Part shown: positions 1-11,011 of the stretch, piece after piece
How positions within the stretch are numbered: the first letter of the stretch is position 1
Layout: every line of letters starts with the position of its first letter
Origin: Psilocybe azurescens
Taxonomy: Eukaryota > Basidiomycota > Agaricomycetes > Agaricales > Agrocybaceae
NCBI GenBank assembly: GCA_023853785.1
Contig: JAJIRX010000174.1
Coordinates: 1-39,968 of the forward strand
Length of the DNA stretch: 39,968 nt
Direction: 5' to 3'
The notes under the pieces: generated by a model
What the model saw: the letters and a program-made list of their open reading frames with translations, nothing else
What the model was told of the DNA's origin: nothing
Database searches by the model: none
Made by a program: the position numbers and the translations under genes

Positions 1-1782
1 CCGGTGATAGTGTTTCGTCAATTTCCATTGACGGGAGAGGGTGAAGTGATTTTGTGCACTGCAATCGTCTCTGAGCTTTTTGGTATGTCGTTCTTGAGAT
101 CCTCTTTCCAGTGCTTAAATTCTCTCCTCTATAGCGTGAAATCACTGACAAGATGGTGTGAAGTAGTGCCTTGTCCATTAATACAGACTCGTCTTCGGTT
201 AGAAGAAGGTTCTTGAGCTTTAGTGGTGGTGCGTTCATTATGCCGTCATCCAGCCCTTGATCTCTATATCTTCTAATGTTGCATTATGGAGAGGAATGAC
301 AGTGGCACATGTGGCATTTTCTTGTGCATCTGTTGAACTGTAAGCTTTTTTATCAATGGTTAGATCAGAACTGCCTACTTTTTCGACCGAGAACCTGCTC
401 CGCAACTTTAATCATCATATTGATGTTGTCGTATACTGTTATGAACAAGTGGGATGAGGCGACCTTGCGTGCAGACTCGGCATGCCCGCAAGAGCAGATA
501 TAGTGTCCCAGGTGCTTGAGGCCTGTGCTTCTTGACATTCCCGTCTGGGGTATCTCCTGTACTAATCTCTTTTCCAGGATGTGACTTCTGAGAGGGATGT
601 GCAATAATACTGTTATATGACATGCTGATCCCAGGGCGAGAATACTGTGAAGTGTTGTCATTGGGCTCCAGTTGCCATCAGGTATGTCCCAATGACTGAC
701 TGCACGTATTTATCTTTCTGACTCTTTGACCTCAACAGGGTGAGAATGGCTGAGCCCTGGACCTGACAGATCTGCGTAAGTTTTGTTTCACTGAATGAAA
801 TGAGAATTGCAATACCAGTTCCTGTTTCTTACATGACCCCTCTTTCAGTTCCCTTTTCTGCCGTTGTGTGGTTGAGAATGCATCAAAAGGAAAAAGCTTT
901 TAGTCGCGAGGCTGCAAAGCTTGAGGGTGATGTTTTCAAACTGTAGTCCAAGAAGAAGGTGTCATCAACTGTCATAGATGTTTTCTGCAACATGTTTGAT
1001 TCTGAAATCGCCCTTGACTCCTGCCCAACAATTTTCTTGGCTTGTTCGACAACCCAATCAGTGATGAATGTGTGCGTTGTGCTGTTATATCCCGCTCCAG
1101 TCCAATAACCAAAGATCTCCTTAACAGTATCTTTTTGTCGAAAGAAGCCTTGCCACTTCCAGTCAAAGATGTGCCGTGTATTGGGGTTGAACACATATTT
1201 GAGGAACTCGGCCAAGGTTATACCCTTTTGTAGCTATTCAAGGATCTCGTCGAAAAATGTCTCTTTCAACTTTACCTCTTTTGCTGCCTCTAGCTCGGCC
1301 TTGTCAGCATTTGTTACTTTGTTTGTGGCCATTGTTCCTAAATGTTTGTTTGTCATATGATCCATTTGGTAACGTCTTTCTGCCCTTGGTGTGAACATAA
1401 CATCGTCGCTGGTGGGTAGTTGAACCGGTGCTGGAAGCGATGAACTGCAAATGCGAAAGAAATGGTGATTTTCAGTTTGGTTGCATACTAATGAAGCTAA
1501 TGGTATATCATCAGATGTTGGATGGTCTCTGTTATTATGAAGAGGAATGTCGTCAGAAGTTGCTATTGGGATATCTTGAAGTGTGTCTTCATCAGAGGTA
1601 AGAAATGGATGGTCTTCAGTCGTCTCGACGTAAATTTGCTCATCATCGGTTTCAATGTCATCAGGTGGATCTGAAGGAGGAAAGCCTTCAAAACTTGGTT
1701 CATTGTCGGAAGAAAGTAGAATATGTCGCCGTTGAAAACACGACTGAGAATGGTGGGCAGACATTGAGACAATCAGATGCAA
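1..1782 (-). pseudogene. DUF6589-like large protein gene, decayed, running off the left edge
   Basis: Read right to left, a long acidic N-terminus (ATG at 1782, several repeated SDD/TSDD patches) leads into a conserved-looking block (TLAEFLKYVFNPN, then WQGFFRQKDTV). A further block around 700-610 reads YVQSVIGTYLMATGAQ, another near 430-360 reads VYDNINMMIKVAEQVLGRK, then DAQENATCATVIPLHNA near 330-285, and LHPLPSMEID near 30. From memory these blocks resemble the large agaricomycete proteins filed as DUF6589; the function of that family is unknown to me. The reading frame is broken by an in-frame TAG at 1236-1234, where TGG is expected, by a stop at 883, and by several frame changes. The 3' part lies outside the window. 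The gene faces away from the helicase, 77 bp apart, so the two probably shared a promoter. The protein itself is a clear coding relic; the family name is less certain. Confidence 0.55.
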
Positions 1783-1859
1783 GAATTAAATTCTCAATCT
1801 CAATCATCTTTACTTTTTTGCTCTTTATTTAACCATCAACGTGTTTCTCCTTTCTTCAA
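1783..1859. promoter_or_regulatory. Divergent intergenic spacer of the DUF6589-like/helicase pair
   Basis: Only 77 bp separate the two outward-facing start codons. The spacer is AT-rich and pyrimidine-tracted. Such a short gap implies overlapping promoters and suggests the two genes were inherited or mobilised as one unit. No specific binding site is recognised. Confidence 0.4.
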
Positions 1860-4181
1860 ATGCCTGCAACATATTCCCAACCACCTGTAGGCACTCGTCA
1901 TAAAGCAAAGCGAACATACTTTTTGGCCAAGCTTGCCGCTCTCGAGAAAGAGCTTGAAAAACTTCCTGACCTCATAAAGACACAGTTCAAGAAATGGAGT
2001 AATGGCGCTCACGACTTCCAGCTTTCTTGCATGCGGGCACAGGTTCTCAAGAAAGATGTGGTACTTCAGGTGGCAACTGGTTCAGGGAAAACTGGAATTG
2101 CTGCTGGGCCACACTTACTACCATCGAGTAAGGGAAAAGTAACATTGGTGGTATCTCCGCTACTGGCTCTCGAGGACGAACAAGTGTATCATTTATCAAT
2201 ATATACATATAATGTGACTAACGTTGGTAAATCAGGTTGCTACATTTCAAGACAAGTTTGGTCTGAAGGCCATTGCTATCAATGGGACTAATGGGGGCTG
2301 CAGCCCGTCTGTTATGGCGGTTAGTCTAGTATCTTATTTTAATCTCATACTAAGCTAAGACATCTGCTCAGGGCGTAGTGGCAGGGGAGTGGCAGATCGT
2401 CATATTGTCTCCAGAGATGCTGCTGTCCTGAAGATTCATTGATGCTGTCCTTGAAAACCAGAATTCGGGCCTCATTGTTTATCAATTTTCATTGATGAGG
2501 CCCATTGTATTTCCCATTGGGGTGCTTCCTTTCGCTAAAGCATACAGTTCCATTGGCATTGTTTGTGCTTTCCCACCTCAGAACACTCCCATTATTTCCA
2601 TGACAGCAACTCTTACCCCTCTTGTTCATCAAGACCTACTCAGTAAGCTACAGTTTGATCGTAGTGGATACTTGTTTGTCAATACCGGAAACGATCGCTG
2701 CAATGTCTCGCAGGTAGTTTGTGCTATGGAGCATCCTGCAAACTCCTTCCGTGATCTTGATTTCCTTGTCCCGACTTCAATGACATCTTTTGTCGATATC
2801 AACAAATGTTTTCTCTACTCTGATGATATCAAAGCAGGCAGCTCTATCGTTGATTATCTCAATGAACGTGTGGACCCAAAATACCGTTATCTTGGACTTG
2901 TTTGACCTTACAATGCAACTATGTCTAAGTCCTATAGAAAACAGGTTATGAAGCTGTTCCGGGAAGGAAAAGTTCGTATCTTGGTTTGTACAGATGCAGC
3001 TGGCATGGTAAGCTTCATTTTCCCTCTATTTCTTTCATATTAATAATTATTGTTACTTAGGGTTGTGATATTCCTGATATTGACATTGTCGTGCAATGGA
3101 AAGTACCTAAGAATGTTTCATCGTGGGTCCAGTGGGCTGGTCGTGCAGCACGAGCACCTGGACGGCAAGGCCTGGCAGTTATGAATGTCGAGAAATCAGC
3201 CTTTGAAGTGGCTGGTATACCCCAACCACCAGCGACTACAAGGGGAGCAGGGCAGACTTCGGGGCAAGGGGTCGAGGTCATGGACAGAGCCGCGTTCAAA
3301 ATCGTGCTGCTTCCTCAAAGAATGGTGTTCAGTATGCCATTGCTCATGGTCAGAAGCGAGGGATGTTCAGTGGAGCTTACGATGAAGTTGTCCAGCTCAA
3401 TGAAGCACATATTACGCCAGAGACACTTAGGGATGCACAAGGAGAGGGTATTTACCTGTATGTTCAAACAATGGACTGTCGGCGGTCTATGCTGCAAACA
3501 GTTTTCCGGAATGAGCCCTCAGGTACGCTGATTTGTTTGTGTTAAATGTTTCTGAATCTCACCAATAATTTCTCAAGAAATCGATAGGGCATTGTGCTGC
3601 AATCTTTGCAACCCCAAATTATTTGACAGTGTCCACCCAGGCAAACCTCAACAAATGATTCACCAGAAAGCCCCAAACGTGTTGCACCTGTTAATTCAGT
3701 TCAGATGGCACTGTATAAGTGGAGGCGTGAGACAAAGGCTAAGTATTGGCCACGTACCATGTGGGGTCCATAAGTTATTCTCGACGACAACACCCGCGAG
3801 CTCCTAGCATCTATTGGTCCGGTCAAGTCAGAAATTTTCCTATCTTCTATACTCCAAGCAAGCTGGGGATAGTGGGACAAACTTGGGGCTGAGCTGTTTA
3901 CATTTCTCTGTTCTCTCGACATTCCAGCCCTTCCACAAGCTTCAAGAGCCACTAAACGATGTCAGCCAACGCTTGTTCAAGACTCAGAGTCATTGATACC
4001 AGGTAACATCAACAAGTCCCCATCCAAATGTGCTCGTACAGTTGCTCCAGCACTGTCAACACCATCTCAGACAGTGCCTACAGCACCTCGTACACGACGA
4101 ATCACGAGAAAAGCCCCGATGGAGTTTGCACCAACACTGTATGATAACTTCTGGTCGTCATTCAGTAATAACCCAAAGTAG
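1860..4181 (+). pseudogene. RecQ-like superfamily 2 DNA helicase pseudogene
   Basis: The ATG at 1860 opens a lysine-rich N-terminus followed by helicase motifs in order: motif I ATGSGKT (about 2077), motif Ia SPLLALEDEQ, a segment ending ILSPEMLLS, motif II DEAHCISHWG (2490-2530), motif III SMTATLTP, motif V VCTDAAGMGCDIPD, and a motif VI-like QWAGRAARAPGRQG. A cysteine pair CCNLCNPKLFD follows near 3595, as in the zinc-binding part of RecQ proteins. Introns are at 2184-2235, 2320-2371, 3008-3060 and about 3523-3578. Damage: TGA at 2429-2431 and at 2903-2905, both where CGA (Arg) is expected; the DEAH box is out of frame with its flanks (one frame change before about 2490 and an extra T near 2537); and more frame changes after 3180. 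The C-terminus TRRITRKAP...NNPK ends at 4181. Many agaricomycete genomes hold expanded copies of such helicases, probably in mobile contexts. Confidence 0.8.
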
Positions 4182-4849
4182 CTACACTGCAGTACAGTCA
4201 ATATTCAAAGTTTTCAAAAAAATCACCCTTTTAGAAACTATTTCATTCAATCCAAAATGCAAAAAAATGGTATTATGTATACTCAATTTGAGCACTTTTT
4301 TTCGAGGTGTGGCCACTTTTTGACAAAGTTGACACATCAAGATTGGGGGAAATGGCCACCACCCAAAATGAGCCCGAGACGGCCCAGTCTGCTCGCTGAG
4401 CTTCGCTCCCTTGCTTGATCATGTGCTCCTGTGATGCTGTGTGACTAGAGCCCGCGAGTGTGACTGGCTGGCGAGTCTAGGGGTTGGGTAAAAGTGACTA
4501 CATAAGAATTCAAGTCATGTGATCATATGCAAATCAAATTCAGGGTGCAAAGCCAGATGTATTGTGTTTTGGTTAGCCAGTATAGTCACCTTGAGCATGT
4601 GTATAAGTGTAGTTGAATTACTAGTAAGAGGCTGGGAGGAGACCTTTAAGTATCTACTGACACACACTGAATATATTAGGAATTTTGAAATAATTGGGTG
4701 GTGGACAGGTGAAAATTTTAGATTTCTTCTTGAGAACATGGTTCAGGAAGAAAAACTTATGTGTACTCACATATCCTTCATCGATAGATGTTGTTGCAAT
4801 CTATATGTGATGTTTGCCTAAGTTCTTCTCACTCTATTTACCTGAATAA

Positions 4850-5012
4850 TGTCTTGTAGGGTGATGATGAGTATGCAAAGTCTGTCTAAGAGGGTGTCCA
4901 TGAAGCTGTGTTGGAATTGGGATGCTGATGCTGGTGCAAGTGGTGGTACTTGTTCAGAGTTTTCTGGGAATTGAAGTGGTGGGTATTCCATGGAGTTGTC
5001 TTGGAGTTGGGC
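4850..5012 (-). pseudogene. Possible orphan N-terminal exon, unidentified
   Basis: On the minus strand an ATG near 5012 begins MSAQLQDNSMEYPPLQFPE, proline/glutamine-rich, and continues to QDIIQ. It is followed by GTAAATAG, which could be a splice donor. Amino-acid composition and C-ending codons look coding, but nothing convincing follows downstream toward 4500. It may be the first exon of a deleted gene or transposase. I do not recognise the family. Confidence 0.25.
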
Positions 5013-5108
5013 GCTCATGATGAGCAAAAAAGTAGTGGGTGTAAGGTTTTCTTAAGCAGTCAAGAGCACAACAAGGTGTAGCAGCCAAAAGTAGTTAAGT
5101 TGTAGAGG

Positions 5109-5152
5109 ATCCTAAACTTGTGTCAGGACTGAAGCTAAACCAAGTTTAGGAT
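5109..5152. repeat. 12 bp perfect inverted repeat
   Basis: ATCCTAAACTTG at 5109-5120 is followed after 20 bp by its exact reverse complement at 5141-5152. It could form a hairpin or be a remnant transposon end. No partner copy was found nearby. Confidence 0.5.
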
Positions 5153-6248
5153 GAGGCTATCTACTACATATTATCATGTATTTATACTATATAGAGATGC
5201 CTTATGTACTGAGCAAGTCAACTGTGCATACTGCACCTGCTGCAGCATAAGGATAAAGTGAGGATATGAAACATGTAATAAGGAATCACAAATACACTAT
5301 CTACAGTTAAATTTTTGATTAAAGACTAATTAGTAATATAAATTCAAAATATTAAGATAATGCTTACCCATTGGTGCAATTACTGCACTAAAGAAGACTT
5401 TTGTAACAATTAATTTAGAAATTGTTTGTTTTTCAACTTTCAACTAAAGGGACCAATTGACATACATTATCAATTTCTATCAAGACAAACACATTGCACA
5501 TGAAGATCATAATGACATCTATTGAAAACCAGAAAATAAAATTTTGTTATGCACAGATTATAATAAAAGCAGACATACATTGAAATAAAGAACTTTCATG
5601 AAGTCCTAACATTATTAGATGAATTTTAGTGTGATATTTTGTGAAGATTAGGTTGGTGCAAAGATTATGCAAAGGTGAGGTGTAAAGGATGATGGTGGTA
5701 TGAGTCCAAGCGAGATGATTTAGAGTCTCTCCCACGATGTGATTTGAGAGCTCAATTCATATTCACAACTTTTCTCACATATACCGAGGTTGGCTGTATA
5801 CCGTGCCAAAGGTGAAAGAGATGCAAAGGGAAGTACATTTTACCTTTTCCTGTTCTTGTACATTTACATCCCCATCCAATCTCTTCTCCATTTGTTGTTT
5901 CTCTTCTCTTTCCCTGTGCATTTGGAGGGCCTTTCCGTGAGTATTTACTTTTAGTCTTGATACAGGCATGTACGTAATGCTGGAACATTTCTTTCCCGCC
6001 ACGGCACCAAACATCCCTTCGTGCTGAATACATCTGCTGCTCATGTACACCCTTCTTAGCATAGAAGACAAATGCCTACTCTTCAATAGAAAGCATATCA
6101 TTATTACAGGGTAGCCTCTATTCTCTAAATGTATTACAACGACACAGAACAAAAGATAATAATCACCATGATAGTAAGTAAGAACGTACGCAAGGAAAGA
6201 AAACAAAAACAAAAAGGCCAGTGCAACTTGAAACATAAGGCTTTTTCT

Positions 6249-9200
6249 TCACTTCAACGCATCGGCCACCATCTCGAGAATCTCTTTCGTCGACTTGCCG
6301 ACATTCCGCACATCCTTCGCTATCGACTGCCACACAGGCGAGTGGTGCGGCTCCGCAGCGACACACTTCGTCCTCACGATCTCTCGCTGTTCCTGCACAC
6401 CATCCAGTCAGTCAGTCGGCCATCAAATTTTTTAAAAAAAAAAGAAAAAAAAAACACACACCTCATTCCCATGCTGCCGCTCAAACTTCAGCCACCACGC
6501 CCACACATCGCCAAGATCCGGGTCCGTCGCCGTTGCACGCCCGAACCAGTCCCGCGCGCGCTCCACCATGCGGTTCCGCCCAGAGCACCCGCGCGACCGT
6601 GCACACGACGAGCGGGCTGTCCTTCGTCTTGCGCAGCGCGTCAACCGACTTGGTCTTGCGCGACGCGCGCGGCTCCGACCAGAGCGCGAGCGCCCACAGC
6701 AGGCCGGAGGACGGGCATTCCTGCAGCGCGCGCGAGAGCATGGCTTTCGCCTGTGCGGAGGTCGCGCTGGATATCGGCGCCGGGGTCCCCGCACCCACAC
6801 CCGCACTCGCCGCCGCCGCCGACGACGGCGCAGAACTCGTTGCGACCGCCGCGCGCTCCTCCACCGCGACGGCCTCCGCCCACAGCACCTCATTCGCCGG
6901 ATTCACCAGCCTTGCCTTCTCTAACAATGCCCGCGCCCTGATGCTCCGCCCGTCCGCCTCCTCCAGCCGGCTCGCGAGGACCCACAGCACGGGCTCCTTC
7001 GCGCAGACCTTGATGCCCGCGGCGAAGCTCGCGCGCGCAGCGGGGATGTCGTGCAGGTCGTGCTGGTGGATCTGGCCCTGGATCATGTAGAGCTTTGCGA
7101 AGCGCGGGAATTTCTGCAGCGCGGTTTGCAGCGTGGAGAGTGCGGTGGTGGTCTGCCCTTGTTGGCGCTCAAATACCGCCGATTTCATCCAGATCTATGC
7201 GCATTGAAAAATAAATACAACAATGAATGGATTGAACCTCGGATTGATGGATGAGTCACTTACACGCTCAGTATCAGCAACAGTCCTCGCTCTGATCAAC
7301 AGCTCCCTCGCGACCCCAAACTCGCCATTCTCCGCCTCGAGCTTGACAGCAGCGAGCCATATCTGCTCGCTCTCCGGATTCGCGACGAACGCGCGCTCGA
7401 GGACCTCGCGCGCGGCGGGCACGTCGCCCGCGAGCCACTTCTCCTTGGCGGACATGAGCCAGAGCACCTCGGCCTGCGGGCAGTGCAGCACCGCGCGCTC
7501 GAGGATCGCGTCGAGGCTCTCCCTGCAAAAACACAAAACGTACGTAAGTAATCACAACGAACGAAAGCAAGAAAGCAAGAACCCACCTCGTCCCATGCGC
7601 CTTCTCCAACTCCGCCGCCTTCCGCCACAGCGCCCTCCGCCCCGGGAACACCCTCAGCGCATACCCCAGCACCGCGCGCGCGACGCCCACCCGCCCCCGC
7701 GCCTCCGCGGCCTCCGCATCGCCCACCCACGTGTCGAAGCGGTCCTCCTCCTCCACGTCCATCGCGACTGTCGCCTTCACGATCGCCTCGCACGTGCGCG
7801 GGGAGCCCTCCATTTCACACTTCTCCGCCTCCTTGAGCCACTGCTCGCGCGTGAGCAGGACCTGTTGCCGCCGCAGGTCGCGCACCGCGCCCTCGATCGT
7901 CTTGTCCAACAGCTCGAGCTCCTTCGCCTTTTGCTCTGTAGACTTGGGCTCGCCGGAGGGCAGGGTGGGCGACTCCGCCTCCTGCTCGAGCAGCCGCCCG
8001 GCCGCGATCCATATCTCGTGGCTCGTCGGCACCGCCTTGTGCGCGCGGTTCAGCACCTGCTTCGCCTTCTCCGGGCTCTCCAGCCGTGCGAGCGCGAGCC
8101 ACAGCTCCACGCTCAGCGGGATGACCTCCACCGCTCTTGCCAGTAGAATCCTTGCGTCGGCCGCGGAGGACTCGAGGTTCACGGTCTCCTTCCAGAGGCG
8201 CACCGAGTTCGGGATGTGCTCGAGCGCCTTGCGCAGGACGCGCTTTTTCGCGGGGAGGGACTCTTCGAGCGCGGCGGCGGTGAGCCAGATCTTGACGGAT
8301 TGCCCGACGTGCTGCACGGCGTTTGCAAGCACGATCTTGGCGTCTTCTGTGTTCTGCACAAACAAAGCAAGTCTGTTAGAAACCACACAAAAAACACGAA
8401 AGAAGAAAAGGAAGAACAACGCACATGCAGCCGCGCAGCCTCAATCCACACATCCTCGCTCTTCGGACAGTGCTCGCACCCCATCTTAATAATCTTCCGC
8501 GCAGCAACCATCCGCCCCGCATGTTTCCTCCAAGCACGCCGCCGCGATCCACCCGGGCGCGTGCTTCGGGTTCGACTTGACGAGCGAGTCGAAGAGCATC
8601 CTGGCGCGCTTGATGTCCCCGATCTCGGCGGACGATTTGATGATCACGGAGTCGAGGGAGGTGAGGTAGCCCTTGGGGTCGACGGAGGTGGATGTGCCGG
8701 AGAGGAGCGAGGAGGGGTCGTTGGTGCTGGAGAGGGACGTGGCGGTGCCGGAGGAGAGCTGGTCGAGTTTGAGGAGAGGATTTTGTCGCGCGCCTGCCCG
8801 ATCTCGACAAAGTTGGTCAGGCCGCCTGACTCGGCTGGCGTCTCAAATCCACCGCCCTAAAATAAAAGAATTTATAAATGAGAATGAGAAAGAAAAAAAA
8901 ATCACAGTAACAAGGCAAGCGCACCTGCTGCTGCCTCGGATCGAGCGCGTTCTCAAACTCCGTCTTGCCACGATCGCCGACGAGGACGCTGTCCGGCACC
9001 ACGTACGTGCGCTCCTCGCGCCTGCGCTTCTTGCGCGTGAGGTTCCCGACCTCTGGGATGTTCTCCCACTCCTCGTCGGTCACGGCGGACAGCCCGCGCT
9101 TGAGGTCCGCGAACTGCTGCTGGATCTTGGGGCGCTCGGCGCGGTGTTTGGCGAGCTCGGCTTGCTCTTGGGCTTCTCTGGAAAAAGAGAGCGAGAACGA

Positions 9201-9738
9201 GAACGAGTGAGTCTAAAATGCACGGAGAAGCAGAGTACGACTGACCCTGCGGGGGACAAAAAGAGGAAAGAGCTAAAATGCAACCCACCTGCGTGCGCGC
9301 CGCCGCGAGTCCATAGCTTCGTCGACGGTATCGTAGATTTTATCGGCTTCTTCGTCGTCCTGCTCGTAGGTCGTGCCTGCGAACAGCCCTACTTCGTTGT
9401 CGGGGTCTTGGAACTGGTCGGGGTCGATTTCGATCTCTTCCCCGCGTTTGGCTTGGGCTTCACTGTATGTCCGTTGGCGGGTGAGTATGTAGGCTTTGGG
9501 GGAAGGAGGGACGTACGCTATCACTTCAGCTGAAGGACCCTCTCTCGCAGGACCGATATCCGACCGTGTTGTGAATCCAGAGGCACTAAAAGCGAGAAAG
9601 AAAAGCGCAGTCAGAACGAGTTGAACTTGGAGGATTCTAACGAATGAACAGAACACACCCTCGTCCTAGACCAGCTACGTAGGACGCCGGCGCAGGCATG
9701 GACAGGAAGGCCAGCTTGTTCGGTTTGTTGGACGCCAT
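6249..9738 (-). CDS. PRP6: Pre-mRNA splicing factor Prp6 (U4/U6.U5 tri-snRNP), nine exons
   Basis: Prp6 (Prp1 in fission yeast) is a HAT/TPR-repeat scaffold that bridges U5 and U4/U6 snRNPs in the nucleus. The ATG at 9738 starts the PRP1_N domain: [13 protein letters not shown], then after an intron [13 protein letters not shown]. An acidic [17 protein letters not shown] segment, [13 protein letters not shown], the hallmark [12 protein letters not shown], and HAT repeats ([55 protein letters not shown]) follow to [12 protein letters not shown] and TGA at 6249. Introns: 9586-9658, 9463-9516, 9178-9288, 8857-8923, 8354-8424, 7523-7586, 7195-7263, 6393-6461. Predicted length is about 969 residues, close to the family norm. 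Three small frameshifts are present: 8771-8780 (one base missing), 8524-8526 (one A too many on the coding strand) and 6572-6573 (one C too many). In an essential gene these are probably sequence errors. Confidence 0.96.
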
Positions 9739-9884
9739 GTCGTGCTCCTGGGTCCTGGTGGTATGTGGTAAGTGGTCAAGCTGGGTCAAGAACTCGTTGC
9801 GTCACACACCGAATCACATAACATATGTGACTCGACTGCCGGCGTGACTTTCTGCCTCGCCTCACCTCCTCTCCCGCCACGACA
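9739..9884. promoter_or_regulatory. Bidirectional promoter between PRP6 and MPU1-like gene
   Basis: Only 146 bp separate the two outward-facing start codons of these housekeeping genes. A perfect 7 bp inverted repeat, TCACATA at 9814-9820 and TATGTGA at 9824-9830, sits near the centre and is a candidate dimeric factor site. No clear TATA box is visible. Co-regulation is inference from geometry. Confidence 0.5.
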
Positions 9885-11011
9885 ATGACTGCAATCACCC
9901 AAAATCTGCCCTGGTTCATCAAAGACCTCGGCATCTCTATCGTCGGAAAGGTTTCTATTTCTCTCTAAACTCTGTGCTATAACAGACAGCTGATACAACT
10001 ATTGCAGGAATGCTACACGTCACTCGTTGAGAATCTACACGTCGGCGACGTGAAATGCCTCAAATACTCGCTCTCCAAAGGGCTCGGGATCGGTATCGTC
10101 GTCGGCGGGTCCGTCATGAAAGTGCCCCAAGTTCTGCTTAGTACGTCTCTCTCAATGTCATACCTACCAAACATGCACTGAACGCATAACACAGTCGTCA
10201 ACGCCCGTTCCGCACGCGGCCTCTCCCTGCCCGCCTACGTCCTCGAGACCCTCTCCTACGCCATCACCCTCGCATACTCCTTCCGGCACCAATTCCCCTT
10301 CTCCACCTACGGCGAGAACCTCTTCCTCACCCTCCAAAACACGCTCATCACCCTTCTCATCATCCACTACGCCCCCGCGCGCTCCCTCACCCGCTCGCGC
10401 TCCAAACCCCAAAACTCGCCTTCGCATCCCTCGCGACCCTCGGCGCCCTCCTCACGCTCTACACACTCCCCACCCCGACGCTCGCCCTCCTCCAGCTCAC
10501 CACCCTCCCGCTGTCCCTCTTCTCCAAGCTCCCGCAGATCCGGCAGAACCACCGCGCGCAGTCCACGGGGCAGCTCTCTGCCGTCGCCGTGCTCGCCCAG
10601 ATCGCGGGCTGCCTCGCGCGGCTGTTCACCACCGCGACCGAGGTCGGCGACACGCTCGTCTCCGCGGGCTTTGCGCTCGCGCTCGTGCTGAACATTGTGC
10701 TGGGTGCGCAGATGTGGATGTACTGGAGCGATGGTGTTGGTATCGGTGCCGACGACAAGGGCAAGCATAGGGAGCTGGAAGACGAGTTTGAGCTTCGAGA
10801 TGTGAAAGAAAAGTCCTACGCTGCCGCCGCTGCGACGTCGTGGGACACACAGCCGCAGATCCACCAGCCCATCGCCACGCGCGCGTTCTCCTCCGCCGCC
10901 ACCAGCAACATCACCAGCGACAGCACACCCGCCACACACCGCGTCTCCACCCCGCCCCCACGCACACCGTCGTCCGCAGGAGGTCGCAAATGGGCCCGGA
11001 AGGTGGATTAA
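9885..11011 (+). CDS. MPU1: MPU1-like PQ-loop membrane protein (dolichol-phosphate-sugar utilisation)
   Basis: MPU1 is an ER multi-pass protein needed for use of mannose- and glucose-phosphate-dolichol in glycosylation and GPI synthesis. Exons: 9885-9950, 10008-10140, 10195-11011. The first PQ loop is clear (GLGIGIVVGGSVMKVPQVLL then NARSARGLSLPAYVLE), followed by FPFSTYGENLFLTLQNTLI. The second repeat reads FSKLPQIRQNHRAQSTGQLS then CLARLFTTATEVGD, matching the MPU1 arrangement. The C-terminal tail after WMYWSDG is a long Ser/Thr/Ala-rich cytosolic extension ending GGRKWARKVD, longer than in animals. A one-base loss near 10403-10414 (AAACCCCAAAA context) separates the two repeats into different frames, in the middle of a hydrophobic stretch; probably a sequence error. 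The gene is divergent from PRP6. Confidence 0.9.

Larger units (their letters stand above)
4182..6248. other. AT-rich intergenic region
   Basis: About 2 kb, markedly more AT-rich than the neighbouring host genes, with no recognisable complete gene. It contains one plausible orphan first exon on the minus strand (listed separately), a short inverted repeat at 5109-5152, and long A/T runs between 5280 and 5560. The remaining short open frames have no coding character. The right end is the 3' flank of the Prp6 gene. Confidence 0.6.

Noticed and set aside
4519..4821. 100-residue plus-strand open frame in the AT-rich spacer
   Set aside because: No conserved motif or splice context, and the codon composition matches AT-rich non-coding DNA.
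6129..6941. A 270-residue open frame on the plus strand over the 3' part of Prp6
   Set aside because: Antisense shadow of a GC-rich gene. Composition is Arg/Pro/Ala-rich low complexity with no motif.
7223..8489. Long open frames on the plus strand (307 and 252 residues) over Prp6 exons
   Set aside because: Antisense to clear HAT-repeat exons and biased by GC codon structure; no independent support.
10367..10939. 190-residue minus-strand frame across the MPU1-like gene
   Set aside because: Gly/Glu/Arg-rich shadow of the true plus-strand exon, which has family motifs.
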